Counted from the first letter of the stretch, positions 50,052-59,436 are shown. The stretch is DNA of 64,000 nucleotides from Maribacter aestuarii (GCF_027474845.2 NZ_CP107031.2:882501-946500), one strand, 5' to 3'. Translations and numbers: made by a program. Notes: a model not told the origin generated them from the letters alone.

Positions 50052-51536
50052 ATGCGACCTTCTAAATCTAAACTTACCCGACAGCTAGGATTGTTAGCGC
50101 TTACCGCTACCGGTATTTGCTCCATGCTTGGTGCTTCCATAAACGTAGTGCCGTTCATGATCCAACGAAATGTGCCTGGAATTGGCCCTTATGTTCTCTA
50201 TGCCTTTGCTTTTGCCGCCATTCCAGCCATATTTGCAGCATTCGCTTATGGAATTCTTGCTTCGGCAATGCCAAGAGCTGGAGGAAGTTATATCTATGCC
50301 AGTAGGGGTTTACACCCATATTTAGGCTTTATTGCAAGTTTTTCGCAATGGTTTGGCCTCAGCATCGTAATCGGGGTTATTGCCTATGTGACCATACCCT
50401 TTATCCGCGATATTTTTATGGAATTGGGTTGGAAAGAGGTGGCCTCTTCTTTAGAAATAGGATGGATAAGAGTTTCCTTGGCGATACTGTTAATTTGGAG
50501 TTTTGTACTAATTAATATTAGAGGATCAAAATCTTATACCGCTACACTTTTACCTATGATGTTTCTAATGTTCGCCTTAGGAGCAATCGTGATTGTAAGC
50601 GGATTTCTGTTTACTCCTTCCGACTTTATTGAGGCACTTGAAGTCAAAGAAAATAGAACTTTTATTCCAATAGAGGTGGCGCGTTTTGACTGGCGTATTT
50701 TTCTTTCTGCCGCAGCGCTTTTGTTTTCCAGTTTCATAGGTTTCGATTCCATTGCACAAGCGGGTGGTGAGGCCAAGAACCCCACACAAAACTTGCCAAG
50801 GGCTATTTTACTGGCCATTGTTTCAGTTGGAGTCTTTTATTTTCTATTTGCAACGGCAGTATATCACACCGTTCCCTGGAGTTTTATTGCAGAAGAGTCG
50901 ACCCGGAAAGATATTTCCGCTCCAGGTCTGTTGAGTTATGTCTTACCTTCCAGTTTAGGCATTGCTATCCTAGTGGGTGCTGCGATTGCATTGATTAATG
51001 ATTTGCCTGCTATGTTATTGTCCGTTTCACGCCTTATGTTCGCATGGGCGAAAGATGGTATTTTCCCGTCTTTTATAACGAACATACACTCTGAATTCCA
51101 TACACCATCCGTGGCCTTAATATTGGCTGGCGCAATGGCAAGTATAGGTGTTTTTGGCTCTCATTTTGCAGGTGACTTCTTTTTGGGTATTGATATAATG
51201 GTCACTTCAATGATGGTTAATTTTCTTTTGATGTGTATAACATTACTAACATTGCCAAAAGTAAACCCAAGTATTTCAGAAAAAATTACGGTATTTAAAA
51301 ACAAAAGGATACAAAGATTAATCGGTTGGTGTGGCGTCCTGTTTTTACTTTTATTCCTGTCTATACACACCTACAAGGACATCAGTTCCAGCGTAAAAGA
51401 ATGGTATTTCCACTCTACTCCAGTCTGGTTGATAGTAATGGTCGGGGCAAGTATTATTTTTGCCATAAAGTGGAATCAAATGAAAAACAAGGGCATCGAT
51501 CCAAAATCAATTTTTAATAAGCTACCCGAAGAATAA
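50052..51536 (+). CDS. APC superfamily amino acid permease
   Basis: 494 residues with about 12 membrane segments. The first helix region GLLALTATGICSMLGASINV (about 13-32) and GGSYIYASRGLHPYLGFIAS (about 76-95) match APC transporters, as does FIGFDSIAQAGGEAKNPTQN (about 228-247). Imports an amino acid or amine. Two bases upstream of the aldo/keto reductase-RidA gene. Confidence 0.88.
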   Translation: MRPSKSKLTRQLGLLALTATGICSMLGASINVVPFMIQRNVPGIGPYVLYAFAFAAIPAIFAAFAYGILASAMPRAGGSYIYASRGLHPYLGFIASFSQWFGLSIVIGVIAYVTIPFIRDIFMELGWKEVASSLEIGWIRVSLAILLIWSFVLINIRGSKSYTATLLPMMFLMFALGAIVIVSGFLFTPSDFIEALEVKENRTFIPIEVARFDWRIFLSAAALLFSSFIGFDSIAQAGGEAKNPTQNLPRAILLAIVSVGVFYFLFATAVYHTVPWSFIAEESTRKDISAPGLLSYVLPSSLGIAILVGAAIALINDLPAMLLSVSRLMFAWAKDGIFPSFITNIHSEFHTPSVALILAGAMASIGVFGSHFAGDFFLGIDIMVTSMMVNFLLMCITLLTLPKVNPSISEKITVFKNKRIQRLIGWCGVLFLLLFLSIHTYKDISSSVKEWYFHSTPVWLIVMVGASIIFAIKWNQMKNKGIDPKSIFNKLPEE

Positions 51537-51538
51537 TC

Positions 51539-52990
51539 ATGAAAGAAACATTAAAGCTTGCAAAGGGATTAGAAATAAGTCGAATCATTACCGGACTTTG
51601 GCAAATTGCCGATATGGAAAGGAAAGGAGATACCCTAAATCCTGAAGAGACTGCTAAATATATGGAGCCTTATGTTGAAGCCGGACTTACTACCTTCGAT
51701 ATGGCGGATCATTATGGTTCTAGTGAAATAATAACGGGTACATTTAAAAACCACAATCCGTTGGGAAAGCAGGTGCAGCTATTCACCAAATGGGTGCCGG
51801 AACCGGGAAAAATAAGTTTGACGGATGTTAGGAAAGCGGTAAATACTGCTTTAGACCGAATGCAACAGAATAGTATTGATTTAATGCAATTTCACGCTTG
51901 GAATTATCCAGACCCAAGTTGGCTCGATGGCCTTTTCCACCTCAAAACATTAAAGGAGGAAGGATTAATAAAACATATTGGCGTCACAAATTTTGACGCC
52001 GCGCATCTACGAATTGCCTGTGCCAGTGGAATTCCAATAGTAAGCAATCAAATTTGCCACTCCTTGATAGACCAGAGGGCTTCCGAACAAATGACCAAGG
52101 TATGTAACGAATATGATGTTAAACTTTTAGCTTTTGGCACCTTGGCCGGTGGTTTTCTAACAGATAGGTGGTTAGACAAGAAGGAACCCTCCCAAAACGA
52201 ACTCAACACTTGGTCTCAAATGAAATACAAGCGCTTTATTGATGCTGCGGGTGGTTGGGCTAAGTTCCAAAAAGTATTAAAAGCAAGTAAAAAAGTGGCG
52301 GATAACCACGGAGTTTCTATAGCTAACATTGCAAGTAGGTATATTTTTGAAAACCCAAATGTTGCTGCGATTATTGTTGGTGCCAGATTGGGTGAAAGCG
52401 AACATATTGAGGAAAACCAGACTATCTTAAAAATCAACTTGAGCCCAGAAGATGTTGATGTTATTAAAAGTGCTCAAAACGAGTTATCACCCATTCCGGG
52501 TAATTGTGGTGATGAATACAGGAAACCACCCTTTTTAACGGCGTCTGGAGATTTAAGCCATCATATAGAAAAGATTCCCAAACCTTTTGAAATTACGGAG
52601 TCAAGTCCAACAAGACAACAGATTTTTAGCGGAACGGAGTGGGAGGAATATGCCGGTTACTGCAGGGCGGTGAAAGAAGGTTATCGCATTCATGTTTCGG
52701 GCACAACGGCAACCCATAAAAGTTTAATGATTGGAGGAAATGATTCCGCCGCACAGACACATTTTATAATCGATAAGATTGAGGGAGTATTGCAAACGTT
52801 TGGAGCAACCTTACAACATGTTGTTCGCACCAGAATTTTTGTCAATGACATAAATGACTGGGAACCTATTGCTAGAGCTCATGGTGAACGCTTTAAGGGA
52901 ATAAATCCCGCAAATACATTAGTGGAAGCTAAACTCGTAGGCGAAGGCTACTTAGTAGAAATTGAGGCTGAGGCCGTTTTACCTAGTTAA
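51539..52990 (+). CDS. aldo/keto reductase fused to a RidA (YjgF) domain
   Basis: 483 residues. The N-terminal part (about 8-315) is an aldo/keto reductase: FDMADHYGSSEII with the catalytic Asp-Tyr, FTKWVPE for the Lys, the DLMQFHAW segment for the His. The C-terminal part (about 355-483) is a Rid-type domain with HVSGTTATHKSL, FGATLQHVVRTRIFVNDIND and ANTLVEAKLVG including the conserved Arg. Rid proteins hydrolyse reactive enamines/imines, which suggests the pair handles an imine- or carbonyl-forming amino acid route. Convergent with the flavin reductase gene. Confidence 0.88.
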   Translation: MKETLKLAKGLEISRIITGLWQIADMERKGDTLNPEETAKYMEPYVEAGLTTFDMADHYGSSEIITGTFKNHNPLGKQVQLFTKWVPEPGKISLTDVRKAVNTALDRMQQNSIDLMQFHAWNYPDPSWLDGLFHLKTLKEEGLIKHIGVTNFDAAHLRIACASGIPIVSNQICHSLIDQRASEQMTKVCNEYDVKLLAFGTLAGGFLTDRWLDKKEPSQNELNTWSQMKYKRFIDAAGGWAKFQKVLKASKKVADNHGVSIANIASRYIFENPNVAAIIVGARLGESEHIEENQTILKINLSPEDVDVIKSAQNELSPIPGNCGDEYRKPPFLTASGDLSHHIEKIPKPFEITESSPTRQQIFSGTEWEEYAGYCRAVKEGYRIHVSGTTATHKSLMIGGNDSAAQTHFIIDKIEGVLQTFGATLQHVVRTRIFVNDINDWEPIARAHGERFKGINPANTLVEAKLVGEGYLVEIEAEAVLPS

Positions 52991-53882
52991 GCAAAAGCGC
53001 TAAGGCTTCAGCTACCTTGCCCTCTTCCAACCATCGTTTGGCCAGTTGATGGATTTTTTTAGTCTTTTCAGGATTTCCCGCGCCGAAATCTTTTGAAAGG
53101 CTTTGAACTTCTGAAATTGACCGTACACTTATAATCTCTTCTGATGTAGGTAACTTTTCAAGATTTCCTAATCGACCTAAATTATTCCCTGTTAAAATTG
53201 TACTGTTCCTAACCGATGCTGGTAGACTATCCACCCCAATTCCTTTGTTGCGAATCGGTTTTGGAATCTCGAAAAGGGAATCCCCACTGGACCTCGTATA
53301 CCAGCTTCCACCCATACGCCCTACCAAATCCAATTTCTGAGTGTCTAATTGTCCATTTTCATCAAGGTAGTTTTCATTGATATGCATTAGTTCCACTTTG
53401 GCAAGTACCAGATTACCCGCTCCGGGGGTATCTGCAAGTTCAATTACTTCGGTAACGGTACATTCGAACGAAACTGGTGCTTCGGCTACCCTTGGAGGCC
53501 TCACTTTTTCGCTCTTAACCTCAGTAAAACCGGCTTTAACAAATTCATTTATACCCCTGTCATAAGCCGTACTGGCCAGGGACATCTGCTCCACCATTGG
53601 ATAATTCACAATATTGATGACTACTTCCGGGACTTCCAATACGTTTTGGTGAGAATGTTTCAAGCTACCGTCCCTCCCACTTCGAGAAGGTGAGAATATC
53701 ATTACCGGAGGGTTGGAACTAAAAACATTGAAAAAACTGAATGGGCTTAAGTTTACATTTCCGTCCGCATCGATTGTACTTGCAAAACAAATGGGCCTAG
53801 GTGCCACGGCTGTTAGAAGGTAGGCGTGAAGTTCGGGTTGGGAGATGTCCGAAGGAGAAATTGTCTTAGTACCGCTACTCAT
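52983..53882 (-). CDS. flavin reductase-like protein
   Basis: 299 residues with the FMN-binding flavin-reductase domain (about 20-190): TAVAPRPICFASTIDADGNV, LSPFSFFNVFSSNPPVMIFS, then AYDRGINEFVKAGFTEVKSE. Proteins of this type follow the homogentisate genes in several flavobacteria (recalled), possibly supplying reduced flavin or acting on a pathway intermediate. Last gene of the hpd-hmg-fah operon by position, 18 bases after fahA. Confidence 0.85.
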   Translation of the reverse strand: MSSGTKTISPSDISQPELHAYLLTAVAPRPICFASTIDADGNVNLSPFSFFNVFSSNPPVMIFSPSRSGRDGSLKHSHQNVLEVPEVVINIVNYPMVEQMSLASTAYDRGINEFVKAGFTEVKSEKVRPPRVAEAPVSFECTVTEVIELADTPGAGNLVLAKVELMHINENYLDENGQLDTQKLDLVGRMGGSWYTRSSGDSLFEIPKPIRNKGIGVDSLPASVRNSTILTGNNLGRLGNLEKLPTSEEIISVRSISEVQSLSKDFGAGNPEKTKKIHQLAKRWLEEGKVAEALALLLN

Positions 53883-53900
53883 ATAATCCTCGTTATCTTA

Positions 53901-55136
53901 CTAATTGTTCGGTAATATTTGCCCACTAACTTCCCCAAAACCAACACGCACACCATCTTTCTCAGCAAAACCACGCATAATTACAGTATCATAATCTTCT
54001 ATAAATGTGCGCTTACTGCCATCCTTTAAGGTAACTGGTTTAGAGCCTCCCCAAGAAATTTCAAGCATGGACCCGTAAGACGTTTCGTCCTTTCCAGAAA
54101 TGGTGCCGGATGCCATTACATCTCCAATATTAATATTACATCCGTTTATAGTATGGTGTGCCAGTTGCTGTGCCATGTTCCAATACATATATTTATAGTT
54201 GGAGGTACTAACCGTCTGCTCGTCACCGTCTTTGGGGACAATGGTTACTTCTAAGACAATGTCATAATTTTTTTCTCCTTCATATTTCAAATAAGGCAAT
54301 ACCTCGGGCTCCTGAATTGGGCCCGCGACCTTAAAGGGCTCCAAAGCTTCCAAAGTAACAATCCATGGTGACATGGAGGACCCAAAACTCTTTCCTAAAA
54401 ACGGACCTAATGGAACGTATTCCCATTTTTGAATATCCCTGGCCGACCAATCGTTAAATAGAACCAAGCCAAAAATATAATCATCCGCTTGGGAAGTCGA
54501 AACCGATTCGCCAAGGTTTGTATTTTTAGCCGTAATGAAGCCCATTTCCAATTCGAAATCCAATTTACTGCTGGCCTCAAACACTGGTGCAGAAGCATTC
54601 TTCGGTAAAATTTGACCTTTTGGTCTTTTAATAGGAGTTCCACTTACCACAATGGATGATGCCCTACCATGGTATCCAACAGGAATATGTCTCCAGTTAG
54701 GTAAGAGGGCATTCTCCGGATCGCGGAACATTTTTCCTACATTGGTGGCATGTTCAATGCTAGAATAGAAATCCGTATAATCCCCAATATGAACCGGCAA
54801 ATGCATCTGTGCCTTGTCCTGTGGTATAAATAATTCTGGTAAATCCTTTAATGGTGAATCCTTTTGAACCAATAGACTTTGAACGTCCAATCGGACATTT
54901 TTAGTGATATGCTTTCCGAGCGCTATAAACTCGTTGAGTGTTTCCTGTTTTAACACCGATGGACTAACTGCAATGATTTCCTTCTCGGCAAGGGCAGCTA
55001 AATCTAAAATGGAATCACCTATGGCAACACCTGCTCTTGGCGAACTATTTTCAGTCGAGAAAATACCGAAAGGCAAATTATATATCGTAAAATCAGAGTT
55101 CTCAGGGATATTGAACCAAGTATCAAGTTTTTTCAT
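53901..55136 (-). CDS. fahA: fumarylacetoacetase
   Basis: 411 residues. Cleaves fumarylacetoacetate to fumarate and acetoacetate, the last step of tyrosine breakdown. Seen: YTDFYSSIEHATNVGKMFRD (about 118-137, catalytic Asp/His region), KLDFELEMGFI (metal Glu residues, about 191-201) and LFNDWSARDIQKWE (metal Asp, about 227-240). Nine bases after hmgA. Confidence 0.95.
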   Translation of the reverse strand: MKKLDTWFNIPENSDFTIYNLPFGIFSTENSSPRAGVAIGDSILDLAALAEKEIIAVSPSVLKQETLNEFIALGKHITKNVRLDVQSLLVQKDSPLKDLPELFIPQDKAQMHLPVHIGDYTDFYSSIEHATNVGKMFRDPENALLPNWRHIPVGYHGRASSIVVSGTPIKRPKGQILPKNASAPVFEASSKLDFELEMGFITAKNTNLGESVSTSQADDYIFGLVLFNDWSARDIQKWEYVPLGPFLGKSFGSSMSPWIVTLEALEPFKVAGPIQEPEVLPYLKYEGEKNYDIVLEVTIVPKDGDEQTVSTSNYKYMYWNMAQQLAHHTINGCNINIGDVMASGTISGKDETSYGSMLEISWGGSKPVTLKDGSKRTFIEDYDTVIMRGFAEKDGVRVGFGEVSGQILPNN

Positions 55137-55145
55137 GAAAGTATT

Positions 55146-56309
55146 TTAATTTTTATCCAACCAAGATTGATAGTATTTACCATCATCAATTTTCATGGCA
55201 TTCTCAGTTAGTTGTAAAGGCTTGAACGTATCTATCATTACGGCCAATTCTTCGGTCTTCTTTTTTCCTATACTTGCTTCATAAGTTCCTGGGTGCGGCC
55301 CGTGAGGGATGCCCGCAGGATGTAAAGAAATATAACCAGGACCAATTCCAGTCCTACTCATAAAATCCCCATCAACATAATACAGCATTTCGTCCGAATC
55401 TATGTTGGAATGGTTATACGGTGCCGGAATGGATTTGGGATGGTAGTCGTACAATCGTGGACAAAAAGAACATATGACGAAAGCTCCTGTTTCAAAAGTT
55501 TGATGTACGGGTGGCGGTTGGTGAACACGCCCTGTTATAGGTTCAAAATTGTGAATGGAGAAGCCGTAGGGAAAATTATAGCCGTCCCAACCCACAACAT
55601 CAAAAGGGTGAGTAGCATAAACCAAATGGTGCAACATCCCTTGTTTTTTAATTTTCATCAGAAACTCTCCCTTTTCGTCATGGGTCTGCAGATCTTGCGG
55701 TAATTTATAATCCCGCTCGCAAAAAGGTGAATGTTCCAACAACTGTCCAAACCAATTCCGATATCGCTTAGGAGTATAAATAGGGTGAAAAGACTCTGCG
55801 TAAAGAATACGATTGTCTTCAGTATCAAACTCGATTTGATAAATCATTCCTCTTGGAATGATTAAGTAGTCCCCATATTCAAAAGGTATATTTCCTAAAA
55901 AGGTCTTCAACGTACCTGTACCCCTATGGATGAACAACATTTCATCTGCATCGGAATTCTTATAGAAATATTCGGTCATTGACTTTTTAGGAGCCGCCAG
56001 ACCGATATGCACATCGCTATTAACCATCATCGGCTCCCTAGATTCTAAAAAATCATCCTTAGGAGCTACATCAAAACCAATGAGTTTGCGTGAAGTTATA
56101 TTATTTTCCACCGCAATCTTGGGACGCACGTCAACAGCCTTCTTAATCTCCTTTACTTGTGTGGGTCTATGAACGTGATAGGACAAAGAGGACATTCCGT
56201 CAAAACCAATGGTACCAAATAGTTGTTCGTAGTATAAACTACCGTCAGGTTTTTCAAACTGGGTATGTCTTTTCTGTGGAAATTTTCCGAGTTTATGATA
56301 TATAGGCAT
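55146..56309 (-). CDS. hmgA: homogentisate 1,2-dioxygenase
   Basis: 387 residues (some bacterial forms reach 430). Opens the ring of homogentisate to maleylacetoacetate with O2 and Fe(II). Iron-site residues are visible in NHSNIDSDEMLYYVDGDFMS (about 301-320) and ISLHPAGIPHGPHPGTYEAS (about 329-348). Between hppD and fahA in the operon. Confidence 0.94.
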   Translation of the reverse strand: MPIYHKLGKFPQKRHTQFEKPDGSLYYEQLFGTIGFDGMSSLSYHVHRPTQVKEIKKAVDVRPKIAVENNITSRKLIGFDVAPKDDFLESREPMMVNSDVHIGLAAPKKSMTEYFYKNSDADEMLFIHRGTGTLKTFLGNIPFEYGDYLIIPRGMIYQIEFDTEDNRILYAESFHPIYTPKRYRNWFGQLLEHSPFCERDYKLPQDLQTHDEKGEFLMKIKKQGMLHHLVYATHPFDVVGWDGYNFPYGFSIHNFEPITGRVHQPPPVHQTFETGAFVICSFCPRLYDYHPKSIPAPYNHSNIDSDEMLYYVDGDFMSRTGIGPGYISLHPAGIPHGPHPGTYEASIGKKKTEELAVMIDTFKPLQLTENAMKIDDGKYYQSWLDKN

Positions 56310-56387
56310 CTTCTTTTTCTTAAGGGTTATAAGTTATGAGATACTCATCAAATTTTCTTAACGCAAACCTCATTAGTTTTAACTGAA

Positions 56388-57521
56388 TTAGTGTAATGTA
56401 CCTCTTAACTCTTGCTCTCTTTCAATAGCTTCAAAAAGTGCTTTAAAGTTACCTTTCCCGAAGGATTGGGCACCTTTTCTTTGAATAATTTCAAAGAACA
56501 TGGTTGGTCTTGGCTCTATGGGACGTGTAAAAATCTGTAACAAATAGCCTTCGTCATCACGATCTACCAAAATACCTAATTCTTTTAAAGGTGCAATGTC
56601 TTCATCTATTTCCCCAACACGATCTAAAACAACGTCATAGTAGGTGTCTGGCACCCTCAAAAACTCTATCCCCCTGCTCTTTAAATCACGGACCGTTTGG
56701 ATGATATCATCCGTGGCAACGGCAATATGCTGCACACCTTCGCCTTCGTAAAAATCCAAATACTCTTCAACCTGAGATTTTTTGGCACCTTCGGCCGGCT
56801 CATTAATCGGAAATTTAATACGGCCATTTCCATTGCTCATAACCTTACTCATTAGTGCAGTATATTCTGTAGAAATATCCTTATCATCAAAAGAAAGAAT
56901 ATTTACAAACCCCATCACGTTTTCGTAAAAATCTACCCAATGGTTCATACGGTTCCAACCTACATTACCCACCATATGATCTACATATTTCAATCCCACT
57001 GAATCCGGGTTATAATCTGGTGTTTCCCAAGCAGTATAACCTGGCAAAAAGATTCCGTTGTAGTCTTTACGCTCTACAAAGATATGAACGGTCTCTCCAT
57101 ACGTATAGATACCGGCACGTACTACTTTTCCGTTTTCGTCCTTTTCCGTAACTGGTTCCATATATGATTTGGCCCCTTTACTTATGGCAGTTTCATAGGC
57201 ATAAGTCGCATCATCAACCCACAGGGCGACGACTTTAACACCGTCTCCATGTTTATCAATATGTTTTCCGATTACTGTTCCACTTTTTAGAGGAGAAGTC
57301 AATACCAATCGTATCTTATCCTGTATGACCACGTAACTTTCGCGATCCTTTAATCCAGTTTGTAAACCGGCGTAAGCATAGGATTGAAAACCAAAAGCAG
57401 CTTTGTAGAAGTGTGCGGCCTGTTTTGAATTACCAACATACAATTCTATATAGTCCGTTCCATTTATAGGCATAAAATCTTTTGCATTTTTATGCAATTT
57501 GGGTAAGGTAGTAGTAGCCAT
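56388..57521 (-). CDS. hppD: 4-hydroxyphenylpyruvate dioxygenase
   Basis: 377 residues with two VOC modules. Turns 4-hydroxyphenylpyruvate into homogentisate. Fe(II) ligands are seen as His in LKYVDHMVGNVG (about 175-186), His in EGVQHIAVATDD and Glu in TMFFEIIQRKG near the C-terminus. First gene of the hppD-hmgA-fahA-flavin reductase operon; its promoter overlaps a perfect palindrome. Confidence 0.95.
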   Translation of the reverse strand: MATTTLPKLHKNAKDFMPINGTDYIELYVGNSKQAAHFYKAAFGFQSYAYAGLQTGLKDRESYVVIQDKIRLVLTSPLKSGTVIGKHIDKHGDGVKVVALWVDDATYAYETAISKGAKSYMEPVTEKDENGKVVRAGIYTYGETVHIFVERKDYNGIFLPGYTAWETPDYNPDSVGLKYVDHMVGNVGWNRMNHWVDFYENVMGFVNILSFDDKDISTEYTALMSKVMSNGNGRIKFPINEPAEGAKKSQVEEYLDFYEGEGVQHIAVATDDIIQTVRDLKSRGIEFLRVPDTYYDVVLDRVGEIDEDIAPLKELGILVDRDDEGYLLQIFTRPIEPRPTMFFEIIQRKGAQSFGKGNFKALFEAIEREQELRGTLH

Positions 57522-57541
57522 AATATTGTCTTTTTTATTTA

Positions 57542-57559
57542 TTGTTGCATATGCAACAA
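57542..57559. promoter_or_regulatory. 18-bp perfect palindrome, probable MarR-type operator of hppD
   Basis: TTGTTGCATATGCAACAA is its own reverse complement and overlaps the last bases of the hppD -7 element. Size and symmetry fit a MarR-family site, and a MarR gene lies 1.3 kb away at the end of the cluster. Confidence 0.65.
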
Positions 57560-57564
57560 ATATA
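57557..57564 (-). promoter_or_regulatory. hppD -7 element
   Basis: TATATTTG on the minus strand, 35 bases before the hppD ATG. It runs straight into the palindrome at 57542-57559, so a bound regulator would block the promoter. No clear -33. Confidence 0.55.
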
Positions 57565-57584
57565 TTGAATTTTTATATAAGTTA

Positions 57585-58706
57585 TTAAATTAAATCGCTA
57601 TTTAACAAGTCCTTCAGTGCGTTTAACATAGCCTCATTTGCCGCTCTAGTTCCAAACGATATGCGGACTTTTCCAGGAGCCCCAAAAACTCCTACAGGTC
57701 TAACCATAATACCTTTTTGTTCCATGAAGGCAGTGAATTCCAAATCCTGTATTGGCGGGTCTATCAAAACGAAGTTACCTTCCGTCGGCCAAAATTTTAT
57801 TCCCAACTCCCGTAGTCCTTCCAATACAAATTTTCTTTCTGTACGTACCAAATCTACTGTACGATTTACAAAATCAGTATCTCTTAGGGCAGCGATAGCT
57901 CCTTCAAGGGCTAAAGAGGATAACAAAAAGGGTTTGCAGACTTTACGAACGTAGTTGCTAATCTGCAAAGTAGAATAACAGTATCCTACCCTAAGTCCGG
58001 CAAGTCCGTAAGTCTTGGAAAAACTATTGATAGCTATAATGTTATAACCCTTGAGTACAAAAGGCAAGGCCGAGGTATAATCGGCAGCTTCCGCAAAATG
58101 ACGGTAGACCTCATCGTAGACTACGATTACACTTGAGGGCAATCTTTCTAAAAAATCGTGAAGTTTATTCTTGGGTATGTAATTTCCAGACGGATTGTTA
58201 GGTGAGGCTAAAAAAATCAATTTGGTCCGCTGGGTCACCGTTTCCAAAATGGCATCCAAATCATAGTCAAAATCTGCTGTCATAGGCACATTGATAGCCC
58301 TTGCCCCCATCCATCTTGTAAAAGCAGTGTAAGGCAAAAAACAGGGTTGAGATACGATAATTTCATCTCCATCGGACAAAAAAACCTTAGAAATTATATC
58401 TATGATCTCGGAACCGCTATTGGCGGTTACGAAATGATCTACTGTAAGCTGTTCATTAAAATCAATTACTAAGGCTTCCCTTAACCTAATATCTGTATTA
58501 TCCGGATATAAACTAAGTTCATTAGTGGCCTTGTTAATTGCCTCTTTTGCTTTTTCAGAAAAACCCAATGGATTCTCGTTTGAAGAAAGCTTGTGTACCT
58601 CAACACCTTCCGGCATAACTATTTTTTTACTACCTCCCTTATAGGTACTGTCCTCTTGGATGTAGGTTTTAAAAAAATCGCTATGTAACCCTTGTTGTTT
58701 AACCAT
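57585..58706 (-). CDS. class I/II aminotransferase (histidinol-phosphate aminotransferase-like), probable tyrosine aminotransferase
   Basis: 373 residues from the ATG at 58706 (MVKQQGLHSDF). A TTG nine codons upstream overlaps the -7 box and is rejected. PLP Lys in NSFSKTYGLAGLRVGYCYST (about 230-249), substrate/PLP regions SSNENPLGFS and SPNNPSGNYIP. The context suggests it makes 4-hydroxyphenylpyruvate from tyrosine for HppD, although it sits upstream of a 63-base gap and has its own promoter. Confidence 0.85.
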   Translation of the reverse strand: MVKQQGLHSDFFKTYIQEDSTYKGGSKKIVMPEGVEVHKLSSNENPLGFSEKAKEAINKATNELSLYPDNTDIRLREALVIDFNEQLTVDHFVTANSGSEIIDIISKVFLSDGDEIIVSQPCFLPYTAFTRWMGARAINVPMTADFDYDLDAILETVTQRTKLIFLASPNNPSGNYIPKNKLHDFLERLPSSVIVVYDEVYRHFAEAADYTSALPFVLKGYNIIAINSFSKTYGLAGLRVGYCYSTLQISNYVRKVCKPFLLSSLALEGAIAALRDTDFVNRTVDLVRTERKFVLEGLRELGIKFWPTEGNFVLIDPPIQDLEFTAFMEQKGIMVRPVGVFGAPGKVRISFGTRAANEAMLNALKDLLNSDLI

Positions 58707-58730
58707 ATTCAGTAAAGCCAAAATCTTACT

Positions 58731-58738
58731 CAAATGTA
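58731..58738 (-). promoter_or_regulatory. -7 element for the aminotransferase
   Basis: TACATTTG on the minus strand fits TAnnTTTG, 24 bases before the preferred ATG; this is a reason to favour that start. Confidence 0.5.
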
Positions 58739-58754
58739 GTGTATTTTTTCAATA

Positions 58755-58771
58755 TTGTTGCATTAACAACA
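58755..58771. promoter_or_regulatory. imperfect palindrome in the aminotransferase-marR divergent region
   Basis: TTGTTGCATTAACAACA shares TTGTTGCAT with the perfect 18-bp palindrome at hppD and has TGTTG/CAACA arms. It lies between the divergent aminotransferase and MarR genes, consistent with one regulator acting on both and on itself. Confidence 0.5.
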
Positions 58772-58816
58772 TTATTTTGTAATTTCACCTTACTTTTGGA
58801 CGTACAACTATAAAAT

Positions 58817-59263
58817 ATGGACAGGACCGAGGGTTTTGGGGTATACTTAGATCGCACATTAAAAAAAGTGCAAAGTACTTTTTTAAGGGCCTTTACTGAA
58901 AATAATATAGACCTTACCATTGAGCAATGGGTTATCCTACGCCGTGTTCACCTATTAGGTTCGGATGCCTCACAAGCCGAGATAAGCAATACCAATTTCC
59001 GAAATAGGGCCACCACATCCAGAGTTATCAGTGGTCTTTGCAAGAAAGGCTTTTTGAGAAAATCGCGTTTTAAAGATGACCAGAAGCGTTATAAGTTAGA
59101 GATGACAGCAGAAGGCCAAGAGCTGATGGATAACGCTATGCCCATTATACGCGAGATTCGAAAAATGAGTATTGAGCATATTGATGAGGCAGAATTTGAT
59201 ATCTTCTTAAAAGTTCTGGACCAGATTTGGGAGAATTACGACCAATACGAAAGTAACCAGTGA
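58817..59263 (+). CDS. MarR family transcriptional regulator
   Basis: 148 residues with a winged HTH (about 45-105: SQAEISNTNFRNRATTSRVI with the recognition helix, LCKKGFLRKSRFKDDQKRYK with the wing). It is divergent from the aminotransferase and next to the tyrosine-degradation operon, so it is the likely repressor of that cluster, with an aromatic intermediate as probable ligand (inferred). Confidence 0.88.
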   Translation: MDRTEGFGVYLDRTLKKVQSTFLRAFTENNIDLTIEQWVILRRVHLLGSDASQAEISNTNFRNRATTSRVISGLCKKGFLRKSRFKDDQKRYKLEMTAEGQELMDNAMPIIREIRKMSIEHIDEAEFDIFLKVLDQIWENYDQYESNQ

Positions 59264-59393
59264 AATGAATTAGTTTATGCCCTTATTGAGTAGAAAGCTC
59301 AACCTTTGCCACATCACGAAAATGCCAACTTCCCTTTTCCTGTGATAAAGACATCTTTTATTCATTTTGGTTTTACCACTATTTAATTTTTAG

Positions 59394-59401
59394 TAGATTT
59401 G
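59394..59401 (+). promoter_or_regulatory. -7 element for tRNA-Arg
   Basis: TAGATTTG fits TAnnTTTG, about 36 bases before the tRNA. The -33 element is not clear. Confidence 0.5.
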
Positions 59402-59436
59402 CACCCACATTTGAAAAATCATTTTTTAAATGAGAG

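Noticed and set aside
58707..58733. Longer TTG start for the aminotransferase
   Set aside because: It overlaps the predicted -7 box, so transcription would begin downstream of it.
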